The notes beneath the pieces were generated by a model that was not told the origin of the DNA, did not search any database, and saw nothing but the letters and a program-made list of their open reading frames with translations. Below are positions 8,455 to 16,564 of a DNA stretch of 64,000 bases, one piece after another. Source of the stretch: Flavobacterium cyclinae (GTDB lineage: Bacteria; Bacteroidota; Bacteroidia; Flavobacteriales; Flavobacteriaceae); the NCBI RefSeq assembly GCF_021172145.1, contig NZ_CP089095.1:1798001-1862000 (forward strand), in the 5' to 3' direction. Position numbers and translations under genes: made by a program. Positions within the stretch are counted from its first letter, which is position 1, and each line of letters starts with the position of its first letter.

Positions 8455-8470
8455 ATTTGTATATACAAAT
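8455..8470. promoter_or_regulatory. Perfect palindrome, candidate operator of ygiD
   Basis: ATTTGTATATACAAAT is a perfect 16-bp inverted repeat ending 9 nt before the ygiD ATG. Its form, a TTTGTATATACAAA core, resembles operators of MarR-type winged-helix regulators; the identity of the regulator is inference, as no regulator gene lies nearby. Confidence 0.5.
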
Positions 8471-8511
8471 GTGATAATAAATAAAATGATTGAAAAGTAA
8501 ATTAACAAAAA

Positions 8512-8796
8512 TTAAGGAAGTAAATTAATTTTGAAATAACGAATTATAAAAAATATTGTTATGAGATTGAAAAAAAGTGCTAACCAATAATATTTATTAA
8601 AGTCATCTGTATTTGTAGCGATTTCGTATAGATTTAAAAGAGGTAAAATTACAACCCCTATCCAAATCGGAATCCAAATGATTTCAGTTTCAAAACCTAT
8701 GATGTAGATAGTTTCAAAATTTTGAAATATAGCAACAAACGTCATTAATAAAACGACAATACTTAATAAAAGATATATTTTGTTTTTTGTTGACAT
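8512..8796 (-). CDS. Small membrane protein, function unknown
   Basis: The ATG at 8796 gives 94 residues, starting MSTKNKIY, one base after the cvfB stop codon. Three hydrophobic segments are visible (about residues 8-25, 33-53 and 68-90) around the polar loop NTDDFNKYY. A longer reading frame beginning inside cvfB would add 21 residues and is unlikely. I do not recognise a family. It is probably co-transcribed with cvfB. Confidence 0.6.
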   Translation of the reverse strand: MSTKNKIYLLLSIVVLLMTFVAIFQNFETIYIIGFETEIIWIPIWIGVVILPLLNLYEIATNTDDFNKYYWLALFFNLITIFFIIRYFKINLLP

Positions 8797-8797
8797 A

Positions 8798-9625
8798 TTA
8801 AACCAAATAAATACCGTCTTCTTTGATTTCGATAAGTTTTTGTTTGTATAAATTTCCAACAGCTTTTTTGAAATTCTTTTTACTCATTTTCAAAACTGTT
8901 TTAATATCTTCTGGATGTGAATTATCGGTTAGTCGTAAGAAACCACGATTCGATTTTAACTCATCTAAAATCACTTGCGAAGAAGGTTCGATTGCCTCTA
9001 CTCCTATTTTACGAAGTAAAACATCAATTTTGCCATCAGGGCGAATAGTTTTAATGTAACCTTTGGTTTTCATTCCTGGTTTTACATCATCATATACTTC
9101 ATTTTTATACGCTAAACCTTTGTGTTTTTGGTTGATGATAACATTAATTCCAGCATCGGTAATATGAGAAATTAAGATGTCTACTTCTTCATTTCGCTGT
9201 AAGTCTAAATTTTCGTTACTCAAAAACTGATTGGTTTTACTAGAAGCTACTAATCGATTGGTTTTATCATCCAAATGCATGTAAACCAAATAACGCTTTC
9301 CTTCTTCCATAGGGCGTGCTTGCTCTTTAAATGGAACAAACAAATCTTTCTCTAATCCCCAATCTAAAAATGCCCCAAATTTATTAATGTAATTTACTTT
9401 CAAATGAGCAAATTCATTCAACTTAATATAAGGTTTTAACGTGGTTGCAACCTGACGTTCTTCGTGATCTAGATAAACAAAAACAGTAATATCATCTCCA
9501 ATATGAAAATCTTTAGGAACATATTTATTGGGTAATAAAATATCTTCAGTATCGTTTCCTAAAAATAATCCTACTTTAGTTGCTCTTAAAATTCGTAATG
9601 TATTGTATTCGCCTATTTGTATCAT
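8798..9625 (-). CDS. cvfB: S1-like RNA-binding protein, CvfB family
   Basis: The 275-residue protein starting MIQIGEYNTLRILR contains tandem S1-type OB folds: NKFGAFLDWGLEKDLFVPFKEQ near residues 82-105, a second with ILISHITDAGINVIIN, and a third with GYIKTIRPDGKIDVLLRK, followed by a winged-helix C-terminus (MSKKNFKKAVGNLYKQKLIEI). This is the CvfB layout; the Staphylococcus protein binds RNA and affects virulence gene expression. A TTG start 7 codons upstream falls inside a -7 promoter element (TACATTTG on the minus strand at 9644-9651), which supports the ATG at 9625. Confidence 0.92.
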   Translation of the reverse strand: MIQIGEYNTLRILRATKVGLFLGNDTEDILLPNKYVPKDFHIGDDITVFVYLDHEERQVATTLKPYIKLNEFAHLKVNYINKFGAFLDWGLEKDLFVPFKEQARPMEEGKRYLVYMHLDDKTNRLVASSKTNQFLSNENLDLQRNEEVDILISHITDAGINVIINQKHKGLAYKNEVYDDVKPGMKTKGYIKTIRPDGKIDVLLRKIGVEAIEPSSQVILDELKSNRGFLRLTDNSHPEDIKTVLKMSKKNFKKAVGNLYKQKLIEIKEDGIYLV

Positions 9626-9643
9626 GAAGTAAAAAATATGATG

Positions 9644-9651
9644 CAAATGTA
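9644..9651 (-). promoter_or_regulatory. -7 promoter element (TACATTTG) of cvfB
   Basis: The minus strand reads TACATTTG, an exact TAnnTTTG match, 18 nt upstream of the cvfB ATG. No clear -33 TTG is found at the usual distance. Confidence 0.5.
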
Positions 9652-9717
9652 AGCAATTAGAAGTTAAAAAAAATCCAGTTACAAGAACTGGATTTAAATT
9701 ATAGGTAAAAAAATGTA

Positions 9718-10935
9718 TTAGATACCAATTTCTAACTGAAATCTAACATACCAGTTTTGTTTGTTTGAACCATCAAAATAATTCAAATCACTTAAAGTAA
9801 CTTCGCCTTGTAATTTGAATGCATGTTCCCATAAGTATTTTGTTAAACCAATGGAATACTGTTTTGAATTTGGAGTTAACATTTGAATATCTTTATGCAT
9901 TTTTTGTGTTGAAAAACGACCAATAATTTCATAATTCGTTGGGAAAACATAGCTCAACTGATAGTCCATTCCGCTTCCAACAGGAACAAAGTTAAACTCT
10001 GTAATATCTTCTGGATTGTAAGCAATAGGATCTTTTGCAGAACGCGACATATAAGCCGACATAAAAGCCCAACCATTGTATTTTACCATTGCATCTACAA
10101 AAACCGCTTTAGTAGTTTTAGATTCAAATAAATCTTTTCCTAATTGACCTTGTGTTCTTTTTGATAAATTATTCTGACTGAATGCTCCCGATACTAATAA
10201 CTTAGGTTTTTCTTCTCGAGCAACGTCTCCTTCAAAATTAGTTCCGTCTTTTTTAAATGAACCAAAGGGCATCAATTCTAACTTTCCTGTTAGAGCAACC
10301 CCATCATCTGATGATTTTGTCCAGTTTCTTCCTTCTCCTGTAGTTACAGCTGTTTTTATATTATATGAAAACTTATCTTTATTTTCATTCAAATAATACG
10401 CTTGAAAACCAAAATCACGGTCAATTGTAAAACGCGCATTATTGATACTTCTATCTGTCAATTGAAGTGCACCTGAAGAGTTTACACGCTGACGGTTTCC
10501 TGGTAATTTAGTTTGGCCAAAAAGGAAACTCCAATGTTTATTAGGACGATAGAAAATAGCTGCATCACGAATTATATTAATATTCTCCCCTTCTTCGATT
10601 TCACCCACATCACCTGGAGCAAAGGATAATTGAATTACATATAAGAAATGAGGATTTCCTACATATCCGTCAAAGCGCAAACGTAAGCGTCTAATTTCGC
10701 CTGAATAAGCGGCATCTGCTCCATCATTTTGAATGAAAGTAACCCTATTTTGCATTCTAAAACGAATATTCAATTGAAATAAACTATCTGGAGAAGTTAT
10801 TCCTAATCCTTTTCCGTAACTGTAATAAGGAATTGCTGCTAATTTTAAATCGTTGTCTTTTAACACGGGTTTTATTTCTTGTGCACTTGAAAATACAGAA
10901 GCAAAAAGAAGTAAAACAATTACTATTTTTTTCAT
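9718..10935 (-). CDS. Phosphate-selective porin OprO/OprP family outer-membrane protein
   Basis: A 405-residue outer-membrane protein with signal peptide MKKIVIVLLLFASVFSSAQ. Characteristic strands include FQLNIRFRMQNRVTF, RRLRLRFDGYVGNPHFLYVIQLSF, WSFLFGQTKLPGNRQR and the C-terminal WYVRFQLEIGI, all typical of the porin O/P family in Bacteroidota. The family forms 16-stranded trimeric channels; some members are selective for phosphate or polyphosphate, but substrate specificity cannot be read here. It is transcribed divergently from prmA, with the two -7 elements only 4 bp apart. Confidence 0.88.
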   Translation of the reverse strand: MKKIVIVLLLFASVFSSAQEIKPVLKDNDLKLAAIPYYSYGKGLGITSPDSLFQLNIRFRMQNRVTFIQNDGADAAYSGEIRRLRLRFDGYVGNPHFLYVIQLSFAPGDVGEIEEGENINIIRDAAIFYRPNKHWSFLFGQTKLPGNRQRVNSSGALQLTDRSINNARFTIDRDFGFQAYYLNENKDKFSYNIKTAVTTGEGRNWTKSSDDGVALTGKLELMPFGSFKKDGTNFEGDVAREEKPKLLVSGAFSQNNLSKRTQGQLGKDLFESKTTKAVFVDAMVKYNGWAFMSAYMSRSAKDPIAYNPEDITEFNFVPVGSGMDYQLSYVFPTNYEIIGRFSTQKMHKDIQMLTPNSKQYSIGLTKYLWEHAFKLQGEVTLSDLNYFDGSNKQNWYVRFQLEIGI

Positions 10936-10961
10936 TTGTTATTTTGTTGTTTATTATTTTG

Positions 10962-10981
10962 CAAACTTAACATTACCTTTG
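10962..10981. promoter_or_regulatory. Back-to-back -7 elements for the porin (-) and prmA (+)
   Basis: TAAGTTTG on the minus strand (10962-10969) faces the porin gene and TACCTTTG on the plus strand (10974-10981) faces prmA. They are exact TAnnTTTG matches separated by 4 bp, so the two transcription starts lie very close together and polymerase binding may be mutually exclusive. Confidence 0.55.
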
Positions 10982-10996
10982 CAAAAAACATAAATT

Positions 10997-11830
10997 ATGT
11001 CAAATATTTATTTAGGATACCATTTTACTATAAAACCATTAGAATTAGGAAGTGAAATATTAATTGCAGAACTTGGAGAAAAAGCTTTTGAAAGTTTTAT
11101 TGAAACAGAAACTGGTATTTCTGCCTTTGTACAAAAGGATTTATGGAATGAAGCTATTTTAGAAGATATTCAAATATTATCAAATCCTGAATTTGAAATC
11201 TCTTACACTTTTGAAGAAATTGAACAAGTGAATTGGAATGAAGAATGGGAAAAAAACTTTGAACCCATTGATGTTGATGGAAAATGTCATGTGAGAGCTC
11301 CTTTCCATGAAAAAACTAATGCCGAATTTGATATTGTTATTGAACCTAAAATGAGTTTTGGAACAGGTCATCATGAAACAACACACATGATGATTCAACA
11401 TTTATTAGAAACTGATTTAGTAGGAAAGAAAACATTAGACATGGGTTGTGGAACTGCTATTTTAGCTATTTTAGCTGAAATGAAAGGTGCTCAACCAATT
11501 GACGCAATTGACATTGATAATTGGTGTTATTTGAATTCCATTGAGAATGCAGAACGCAACAATTGCAAACATATTTCAGTATATGAAGGCGAAGCTTCTT
11601 TGTTAGTTGGCAAAAAATACGACGTTATTATTGCTAATATTAACCGAAACATTTTATTAAATGATATGCAACAATATGTAGATTGTTTAAACGAAAATGG
11701 AATTTTATTTTTAAGTGGTTTTTATACAGAAGATATTCAGGTAATTTCAGAAAGTTGTACTTCTAAAGGATTAACGTATGTAAAACAATTTGAGCGTAAT
11801 AATTGGGTTGCATTAAAGTTTGTTAAATAG
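10997..11830 (+). CDS. prmA: Ribosomal protein L11 methyltransferase PrmA
   Basis: A 277-residue SAM-dependent methyltransferase. The N-terminal substrate domain carries WNEEWEKNFEPIDV, then FGTGHHETTHMMIQ and the SAM-binding motif LDMGCGTAILAILAEMKGA near residues 146-165, the acidic DAIDIDNWC and the ANINRNILL catalytic loop. PrmA trimethylates several amino groups of ribosomal protein L11. Length and order fit the family well. The start ATG lies 16 nt after its -7 element. Confidence 0.95.
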   Translation: MSNIYLGYHFTIKPLELGSEILIAELGEKAFESFIETETGISAFVQKDLWNEAILEDIQILSNPEFEISYTFEEIEQVNWNEEWEKNFEPIDVDGKCHVRAPFHEKTNAEFDIVIEPKMSFGTGHHETTHMMIQHLLETDLVGKKTLDMGCGTAILAILAEMKGAQPIDAIDIDNWCYLNSIENAERNNCKHISVYEGEASLLVGKKYDVIIANINRNILLNDMQQYVDCLNENGILFLSGFYTEDIQVISESCTSKGLTYVKQFERNNWVALKFVK

Positions 11831-11884
11831 TTAAGAGATAGAAGTTGGGAGTTTAGAGTTTGAAGTTTAATTTTTTTATTCTTA

Positions 11885-11919
11885 AAATTGATTTTTGAAT
11901 TTGAAATTGAACTTGAAAC
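11885..11919. repeat. Phrase-like intergenic repeat upstream of clpS
   Basis: The run AATTGATTTTTGAATTTGAAATTGAACTTGAAAC repeats the vocabulary of the segments that flank the four-helix-bundle gene at 4.3-4.8 kb (positions 11886-11919, paraphrased here in units ATTTTTGAATTTG and TTGAACTTG). It overlaps the clpS -33 region. Confidence 0.5.
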
Positions 11920-11937
11920 ATTTTTTTAATATTTTTG
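11907..11937 (+). promoter_or_regulatory. Promoter of clpS (TTG-N20-TATTTTTG)
   Basis: A -33 TTG at 11907-11909 and an exact -7 TATTTTTG at 11930-11937 are separated by 20 nt, matching the Bacteroidota consensus. The clpS ATG follows 25 nt downstream. Confidence 0.6.
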
Positions 11938-11962
11938 TAAGGAACTTTCAAACGAAAAGGAA

Positions 11963-12238
11963 ATGAGCACGATAGAAAAAGTACAAGAAGAAATTTTAGT
12001 TGAAGAAGCAATAGGCTTAAATCATGAAATTGTATTACACAATGATGATGTTAATACCTTTGATCATGTAATTGACACTTTAATTCGAGTTTGTAATCAT
12101 GATGATTTACAAGCTGAGCAATGTGCAATTTTAGTACATTACAAAGGAAAATGTACTGTAAAAACAGGTTCGTTAGAAGAATTAAAACCGCAATGCTCAG
12201 CATTGCTAGATGCAGGTTTAAGTGCTGAATTGATATAA
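11963..12238 (+). CDS. clpS: ATP-dependent Clp protease adaptor ClpS
   Basis: The 91-residue protein carries the adaptor signature VLHNDDVNTFDHVIDTLIRVCNH (N-degron pocket residues Asn-Asp-Asp), followed by CAILVHYKGKCTVKTG and the C-terminal helix LKPQCSALLDAGLSAELI. ClpS delivers N-end-rule substrates to ClpA/ClpC-ClpP. It has a good promoter in front and a strong stem-loop terminator directly after the stop, so it is a single-gene unit. Confidence 0.96.
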   Translation: MSTIEKVQEEILVEEAIGLNHEIVLHNDDVNTFDHVIDTLIRVCNHDDLQAEQCAILVHYKGKCTVKTGSLEELKPQCSALLDAGLSAELI

Positions 12239-12268
12239 AAAAAGTCCCGATTAAATCGGGACTTTTTG
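12238..12268. terminator. Bidirectional terminator after clpS
   Basis: An 11-bp perfect stem (12241-12251 with 12255-12265) of core AGTCCCGAT/ATCGGGACT and a 3-nt loop has A-runs before and T-runs after it, so it works in both orientations. It would originally have served sucD too, before the insertion element separated them. Confidence 0.85.
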
Positions 12269-12314
12269 TTTTATATGTCTTGTCCTGAAAAAAGTTGACT
12301 AAAAATCACATAAT

Positions 12315-12689
12315 ATGTCAACAAAAAAGAAAATTTCAAAAATTCCAACTGTCCCACAAATTTACAGCGAAGCATTTAAACGTCAAGTTGTAAGTGAATT
12401 TGAGAGGGGTTTATTTACAAAAGCAGAGCTTCGAAGACGTTACAATATTTTAGGTAGTAGTTGTATACCAAGATGGTTAAAAAAATATGGTAAATTTACC
12501 TATGAAGATAAATTAACTATTGGTCGTCCTATGAAAGATCCTCAACAACAGCGTATAAAAGAGCTAGAAGCTCAATTAGCGAAAAAAGAAGAAGAATTAA
12601 AAGTATTTAAACGATTTATTGAAATAGCTGAACGTGAACTTAAAATTGATATTGTAAAAAAGTCTGGTTCCAAGCAGTCGAAGAAATAA
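12315..12689 (+). CDS. IS3-family transposase OrfA (helix-turn-helix and leucine zipper)
   Basis: A 124-residue protein with an N-terminal helix-turn-helix (YSEAFKRQVVSEFERG, ELRRRYNI) and a C-terminal zipper-like coiled coil (QQQRIKELEAQLAKKEEELK, then FKRFIEIAERELKI). It binds the element's ends. Near the end of the gene, A-AAA-AAG at 12656-12662 is in the right phase for a -1 shift into orfB; without slippage translation stops at 12689. The fused OrfAB transposase would be about 422 residues. Confidence 0.92.
   Translation: MSTKKKISKIPTVPQIYSEAFKRQVVSEFERGLFTKAELRRRYNILGSSCIPRWLKKYGKFTYEDKLTIGRPMKDPQQQRIKELEAQLAKKEEELKVFKRFIEIAERELKIDIVKKSGSKQSKK
12656..12662 (+). promoter_or_regulatory. 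Programmed -1 frameshift site A-AAA-AAG
   Basis: The heptamer is read as A AAA AAG in the orfA frame. The -1 frame is closed by a TGA at 12647-12649 just upstream and then stays open through orfB, so slippage here is the only simple way to join the two products. Confidence 0.85.
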
Positions 12690-12703
12690 ATATAAATAGT
12701 TCA

Positions 12704-13582
12704 TTGACTATTTATGAGTTATGCGAACTGTTTGGATACACAAAACAAGCATTTTACAAGCGAAAGTCAAAGGTAAAAACACCTAAATACAACTCAGAAT
12801 TATTACGAAGTTTGGTAGTTACTATTCGTAAGCAATTACCCCGAACAGGTGGTAAAAAACTTCATGTAATGTTACAAGATGAATTTATAAAACACCATAT
12901 ATCAATTGGTCGGGATAATTTTTTAGATTTTTTAAAAGCAGAATATTTACAAGTTCCTAAAGCTCGAAGATATTACAAAACAACAAATTCAAGACATTGG
13001 ATGAAACGCTATCCAAATTTAATTAGCAATTTAGTACTTAACAGACCTGAGCAGGTTTGGGTTGCTGATATAACATATTTACGAACAAAAGAGAAAACAT
13101 ATTATTTGCATTTACTCACTGATGCGTGTTCCAAGAAAATTGTAGGATATCAATTGTCAGATAATTTAATGAGCTCAACTACTGTAAAAGCTTTAGAAAT
13201 GGCTTTGATTAAGAGGAAAACAAAAAATCAACTCATTCACCATTCTGATAGAGGTTTACAATACTGTAGTAAAGAGTATACCGAATTGTTAAAGAAAAAC
13301 AATATTTTAATTAGTATGACGCAAGAATACGACCCATATGAAAATGCAGTGGCAGAAAGAGTAAATGGAATTTTAAAAGAAGAATTTGGTTTACATGAAA
13401 TATTTGAAAACTATCAAAATTTAAACAAACAAGTTACACAGGCCATAACTTTATACAACAATTTTAGAATACATATGTCAATTAATATGATAACTCCAAA
13501 CCAAGCACATCAACAAAAAATAATACATTTAAAACAATGGAAAAAAATAAATCGTAACAGAATTAATTCTGTTACGATTTAA
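12704..13582 (+). CDS. IS3-family transposase OrfB (DDE integrase), made by -1 frameshift
   Basis: The 292-residue reading frame begins only at a TTG, and the frame is open back to the slippery site at 12656, so it is best seen as the C-terminal part of OrfAB. The DDE catalytic residues are visible: Asp in VWVADITYL, Asp in HHSDRGLQY, and Glu in YDPYENAVAERVNG, about 35 residues after the second Asp. An HTH_21-like region precedes them (GGKKLHVMLQDEF). The last codons lie inside a 34-bp perfect palindrome. Confidence 0.93.
   Translation: MTIYELCELFGYTKQAFYKRKSKVKTPKYNSELLRSLVVTIRKQLPRTGGKKLHVMLQDEFIKHHISIGRDNFLDFLKAEYLQVPKARRYYKTTNSRHWMKRYPNLISNLVLNRPEQVWVADITYLRTKEKTYYLHLLTDACSKKIVGYQLSDNLMSSTTVKALEMALIKRKTKNQLIHHSDRGLQYCSKEYTELLKKNNILISMTQEYDPYENAVAERVNGILKEEFGLHEIFENYQNLNKQVTQAITLYNNFRIHMSINMITPNQAHQQKIIHLKQWKKINRNRINSVTI
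13548..13581. terminator. 34-bp perfect palindrome at the orfB 3' end
   Basis: The segment equals its own reverse complement: the left half begins TAAATCGTAACAGAATT and the right half is its exact mirror. It encodes the last residues and the stop of orfB. As RNA it could form a hairpin in either direction, but the loop would have to open a few central A-T pairs and there is no long T-run, so terminator function is an inference. Confidence 0.55.
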
Positions 13583-13641
13583 CTATATTTGGATTATTAA
13601 CGAGTCAACCTTTTTTAGGACAACTCAATATGCTTCTAGGA

Positions 13642-14514
13642 TTATCCTAAAACTTCTTTTACTTTTTTACCAATTTCAGCTGGAGAATCTACCACGTGAA
13701 TTCCGTTTTCTCTCATGATACGTTTTTTAGCTTCAGCAGTATCATCAGCACCACCTACGATTGCACCAGCGTGTCCCATTGTTCTTCCTTTTGGAGCCGT
13801 TTCTCCTGCAATGAATCCAACAACTGGTTTACGGTTACCATCAGCTTTAATCCAACGAGCAGCATCTGCTTCTAATTGTCCACCAATTTCACCTATCATA
13901 ATGATACATTCTGTTTCAGGATCATTCATTAATAATTCAACTGCTTGTTTAGTAGTTGTTCCAATAATTGGGTCACCACCAATACCAATTGCAGTAGTAA
14001 TTCCTAAACCTTGTTTTACAACTTGATCAGCTGCTTCATAAGTTAAAGTTCCTGATTTAGAAACGATACCTACTTTTCCTTTTTTGAAAACGAAACCTGG
14101 CATGATACCAACTTTTGCTTCTTCTGGAGTAATTACACCAGGACAGTTAGGACCTACTAATCGACAATCTTTACTTTTAATATAGTCATACGCTTTAATC
14201 ATATCTGCAACAGGAATACCTTCAGTAATACAAATGATTACTTTAATTCCAGCTTCAGCAGCTTCCATAATTGCATCAGCAGCAAATGCTGGCGGAACAA
14301 AGATAATAGAAGTATCAGCTCCAGCTTTTTCAACAGCATCTTTAACCGTGTTAAATACGGGTCTGTCTAAATGAGTAGATCCTCCTTTTCCTGGAGTAAC
14401 ACCACCCACTACATTGGTTCCGTACTCAATCATTTGAGAAGCATGGAAAGTTCCTTCGCTACCTGTAAATCCTTGAACAATTATTTTTGAATTTTTATTA
14501 ACTAAAACGCTCAT
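13642..14514 (-). CDS. sucD: Succinyl-CoA synthetase alpha subunit SucD
   Basis: A 290-residue TCA-cycle enzyme subunit that, with SucC, interconverts succinyl-CoA and succinate with ATP or GTP formation. Motifs: [19 protein letters not shown] (CoA-binding Rossmann domain), [27 protein letters not shown], and the phosphohistidine loop GHAGAIVGG with His248. sucC is not in the window. The IS3 element lies only 19 nt beyond the stop codon. Upstream are the NTF2-like and lipid A genes on the same strand. Confidence 0.97.
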   Translation of the reverse strand: MSVLVNKNSKIIVQGFTGSEGTFHASQMIEYGTNVVGGVTPGKGGSTHLDRPVFNTVKDAVEKAGADTSIIFVPPAFAADAIMEAAEAGIKVIICITEGIPVADMIKAYDYIKSKDCRLVGPNCPGVITPEEAKVGIMPGFVFKKGKVGIVSKSGTLTYEAADQVVKQGLGITTAIGIGGDPIIGTTTKQAVELLMNDPETECIIMIGEIGGQLEADAARWIKADGNRKPVVGFIAGETAPKGRTMGHAGAIVGGADDTAEAKKRIMRENGIHVVDSPAEIGKKVKEVLG

Positions 14515-14549
14515 GATATATGAATTAAATTGTGTTTAAATTAGTGATG

Positions 14550-14557
14550 CAAAAGTA
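14550..14557 (-). promoter_or_regulatory. -7 promoter element (TACTTTTG) of sucD
   Basis: An exact TAnnTTTG match on the minus strand, 35 nt upstream of the sucD ATG. No convincing -33 element is present. Confidence 0.45.
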
Positions 14558-14598
14558 AGTTTTTTACCAAATAATCACCTCATTTTTATTGTGTTTTT

Positions 14599-14961
14599 TT
14601 AATTAGGTTTGCTAATTTGGTATCCTTTTTTAATTTTATCACCTTCAAATTCCCAAATAACAACAAATTTTGCAATTAAAACAATCTCTTTTGGATTCTC
14701 TATTGTAGTAGCTTTGTGATTATATTTTACTACAATTGTATTTTTTTCTTCAATTATATGGGAAATTTCCATAATTGAATCTACATAATTGTTTTTTAAT
14801 TCCTTAGCTAAATTAATGATATCTGATTTATACATTTTAACATTACCTTGAGAACTATCCCAATCCAAAATAAAATCATCATGCAAAAGGTCGGATAAAA
14901 AATCTACATTTCTTATACCATCCTCTTTATACAAAAATTCAATTTTCGCCTTATTTGTCAT
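14599..14961 (-). CDS. NTF2-like (SnoaL/DUF4440-type) small protein
   Basis: A 120-residue protein of cone-shaped alpha+beta type: an N-terminal helix, [15 protein letters not shown], a helix with [10 protein letters not shown], then three long strands ([46 protein letters not shown]). This matches the nuclear-transport-factor-2 superfamily, which includes enzymes and binding proteins with many functions. Its start overlaps the end of the lpxD-like gene by 11 nt, so they are co-translated. No catalytic residues can be assigned. Confidence 0.65.
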   Translation of the reverse strand: MTNKAKIEFLYKEDGIRNVDFLSDLLHDDFILDWDSSQGNVKMYKSDIINLAKELKNNYVDSIMEISHIIEEKNTIVVKYNHKATTIENPKEIVLIAKFVVIWEFEGDKIKKGYQISKPN

Positions 14962-15892
14962 TCTGTTTTAATTTTTCAATGATTTCAGGAATACGCTTTA
15001 CATTAGCTAGTTGCTTTAATTTTTCGCGAGATTCTTCAATTGGTGTTCCAAAATACGTTTTTCCGCCTTCGATGGATTTAGTAACTCCAGTTTGTCCCAT
15101 TACAATTGCTTTTGAACCTATGGTAATTCCACTTGTTGTTCCTACTTGCCCCCATAACGTAACCTCATCCTCTATTACAACACAACCTGCAATTCCAGTT
15201 TGAGATGCAATTAAACATTTTTTTCCAATTACTGTATCGTGTCCCACATGAACCTGGTTATCAATTTTTGTTCCAGCTCCAATAGTAGTATCTCCAGTAA
15301 CCCCTTTATCGATAGTACATAATGCGCCTATTCCAACATTATCTTCAATAACTACTCTACCACCAGACAATAATTGATCAAATCCTTCTGGACGCTTTTT
15401 GTAATAAAAAGCATCAGCTCCTAAAATGGTTCCGGCATGAATCATTACATGATCACCTATTACAGTGTTATCATAAATCGTAACATTAGCATGAATCAAA
15501 CAATTTTTACCTATTTGAACATTATGTCCAATGAAACAATTTGGTTGAATTACCGTTCCTTCTCCGATTTTAGCTGAATCTGAAATCGCAGCATTCGAAG
15601 CTTGAAAAGGTCTGAAATGTTTTGTTAGTTTATTGAAATCTCTAAAAGGATCATCTGAAATTAATAATGCTTTTCCTTCTGGACATTCCACTTCTTTGTT
15701 AATTAAAACAATAGTCGCTGCCGATTGAAGAGCTTTATCATAATATTTAGGATGATCAACAAATACAATATCTCCAGGCTCAACAACATGAATTTCATTC
15801 ATACCATGAACAGGAAAATTAGCATCACCCACAAAATTACAATTGATAATTTGGGCAATATCTTTAAGAGGATAAACTTTAGGAAATTTCAT
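14951..15892 (-). CDS. LpxD-like UDP-3-O-acylglucosamine N-acyltransferase (second paralogue)
   Basis: This 313-residue protein has an N-terminal UDP-sugar-binding domain ([22 protein letters not shown]) and a left-handed beta helix of hexapeptide repeats from about residue 100 to 270. The region [24 protein letters not shown] aligns with the catalytic-His block of LpxD. A canonical LpxD of 337 residues is encoded 3 kb upstream in the same cluster, so this is a paralogue that may have a different acyl or sugar specificity. It precedes the NTF2-like gene with an 11-nt overlap. Confidence 0.85.
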   Translation of the reverse strand: MKFPKVYPLKDIAQIINCNFVGDANFPVHGMNEIHVVEPGDIVFVDHPKYYDKALQSAATIVLINKEVECPEGKALLISDDPFRDFNKLTKHFRPFQASNAAISDSAKIGEGTVIQPNCFIGHNVQIGKNCLIHANVTIYDNTVIGDHVMIHAGTILGADAFYYKKRPEGFDQLLSGGRVVIEDNVGIGALCTIDKGVTGDTTIGAGTKIDNQVHVGHDTVIGKKCLIASQTGIAGCVVIEDEVTLWGQVGTTSGITIGSKAIVMGQTGVTKSIEGGKTYFGTPIEESREKLKQLANVKRIPEIIEKLKQNDK

Positions 15893-15966
15893 TTAACAAG
15901 GATTTGTGTTTAGTCACAGTTTTCAGTACTTATTGGAATCTGCCAAGTGAGACTGTAAACTGAAAA

Positions 15967-16533
15967 CTATTCTTTTACTCTTTCCATATAGTTTCCGGTT
16001 GCTGTATCAATTTTGATTTTATCACCTTCATTGATAAACAACGGAACGTTTACAGTAGCTCCTGTTTCAACAGTAGCTGGTTTAGTTGCATTAGTTGCTG
16101 TGTTTCCTTTTACACCAGGCTCAGCATATGTTACTTCTAAAACGATAGAAGCTGGCATATCAACTGATAATGGAGCTTCAGTTTCAGCGTTAATTTGAAT
16201 CATTACGTTAGTTCCTTCTTTTAATAAATCTGGAGCATCTAATACATTTTTATTTAATGTAATTTGTTCAAATGTTTCATTGTTCATAAAGTGAAAATCA
16301 CTTCCTTCCGCATATAAATACTGGAATGTATGAGTTTCAACACGAACTTCTTCAATTTTATGACCAGCCGAAAACGTATTATCTAATACTTTACCATTTG
16401 TTAATGATTTTAATTTAGTTCTTACGAAAGCAGGACCTTTACCTGGTTTAACGTGTAAAAACTCAATGATTTTATAAATATCATTGTTGTACTTAATACA
16501 TAATCCGTTTCTAATATCTGCAGTTGTTGCCAT
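15967..16533 (-). CDS. efp: Translation elongation factor P
   Basis: A 188-residue three-domain OB protein. The KOW-like N-domain holds the loop VKPGKGPAFVRTKLKS, in which the Lys of PGKGPA is the site modified in other bacteria; the C-terminal domain ends GDKIKIDTATGNYMERVKE. EF-P relieves ribosome stalling at polyproline stretches. It sits between lpxA (32 nt away) and the second lpxD paralogue, a placement that I regard as usual for the family. Confidence 0.97.
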   Translation of the reverse strand: MATTADIRNGLCIKYNNDIYKIIEFLHVKPGKGPAFVRTKLKSLTNGKVLDNTFSAGHKIEEVRVETHTFQYLYAEGSDFHFMNNETFEQITLNKNVLDAPDLLKEGTNVMIQINAETEAPLSVDMPASIVLEVTYAEPGVKGNTATNATKPATVETGATVNVPLFINEGDKIKIDTATGNYMERVKE

Positions 16534-16564
16534 TGTAATTATTTATGTTTATTTCTATTTAATT

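Larger units (their letters stand above)
12281..13622 (+). mobile_element. IS3-family insertion sequence, complete, 1342 bp
   Basis: The ends are inverted repeats: left TGTCCTGAAAAAAGTTGACT (12281-12300), right, read inward, TGTCCTAAAAAAGGTTGACT (13603-13622), 18 of 20 identical, with the TG...CA termini usual for IS3. Inside are orfA and orfB in the -1 relation with an A-AAA-AAG slippery heptamer. No 3-5 bp target duplication is visible (left flank GTCT, right flank ACTC), so the element may be old or one flank has changed. Both frames are intact, so transposition competence is plausible. Confidence 0.93.

Noticed and set aside
9626..9648. TTG start for cvfB
   Set aside because: The codon overlaps the -7 promoter element, so it would not be transcribed as part of the message.
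12270..13630. Target-site duplication of the IS3 element
   Set aside because: Flanks of 3-5 bp (GTCT and ACTC) do not match in direct orientation.
13715..14026. 103-codon open frame antisense to sucD
   Set aside because: A shadow of a highly conserved gene, Pro/Ala/Ser-rich in the way antisense frames are.
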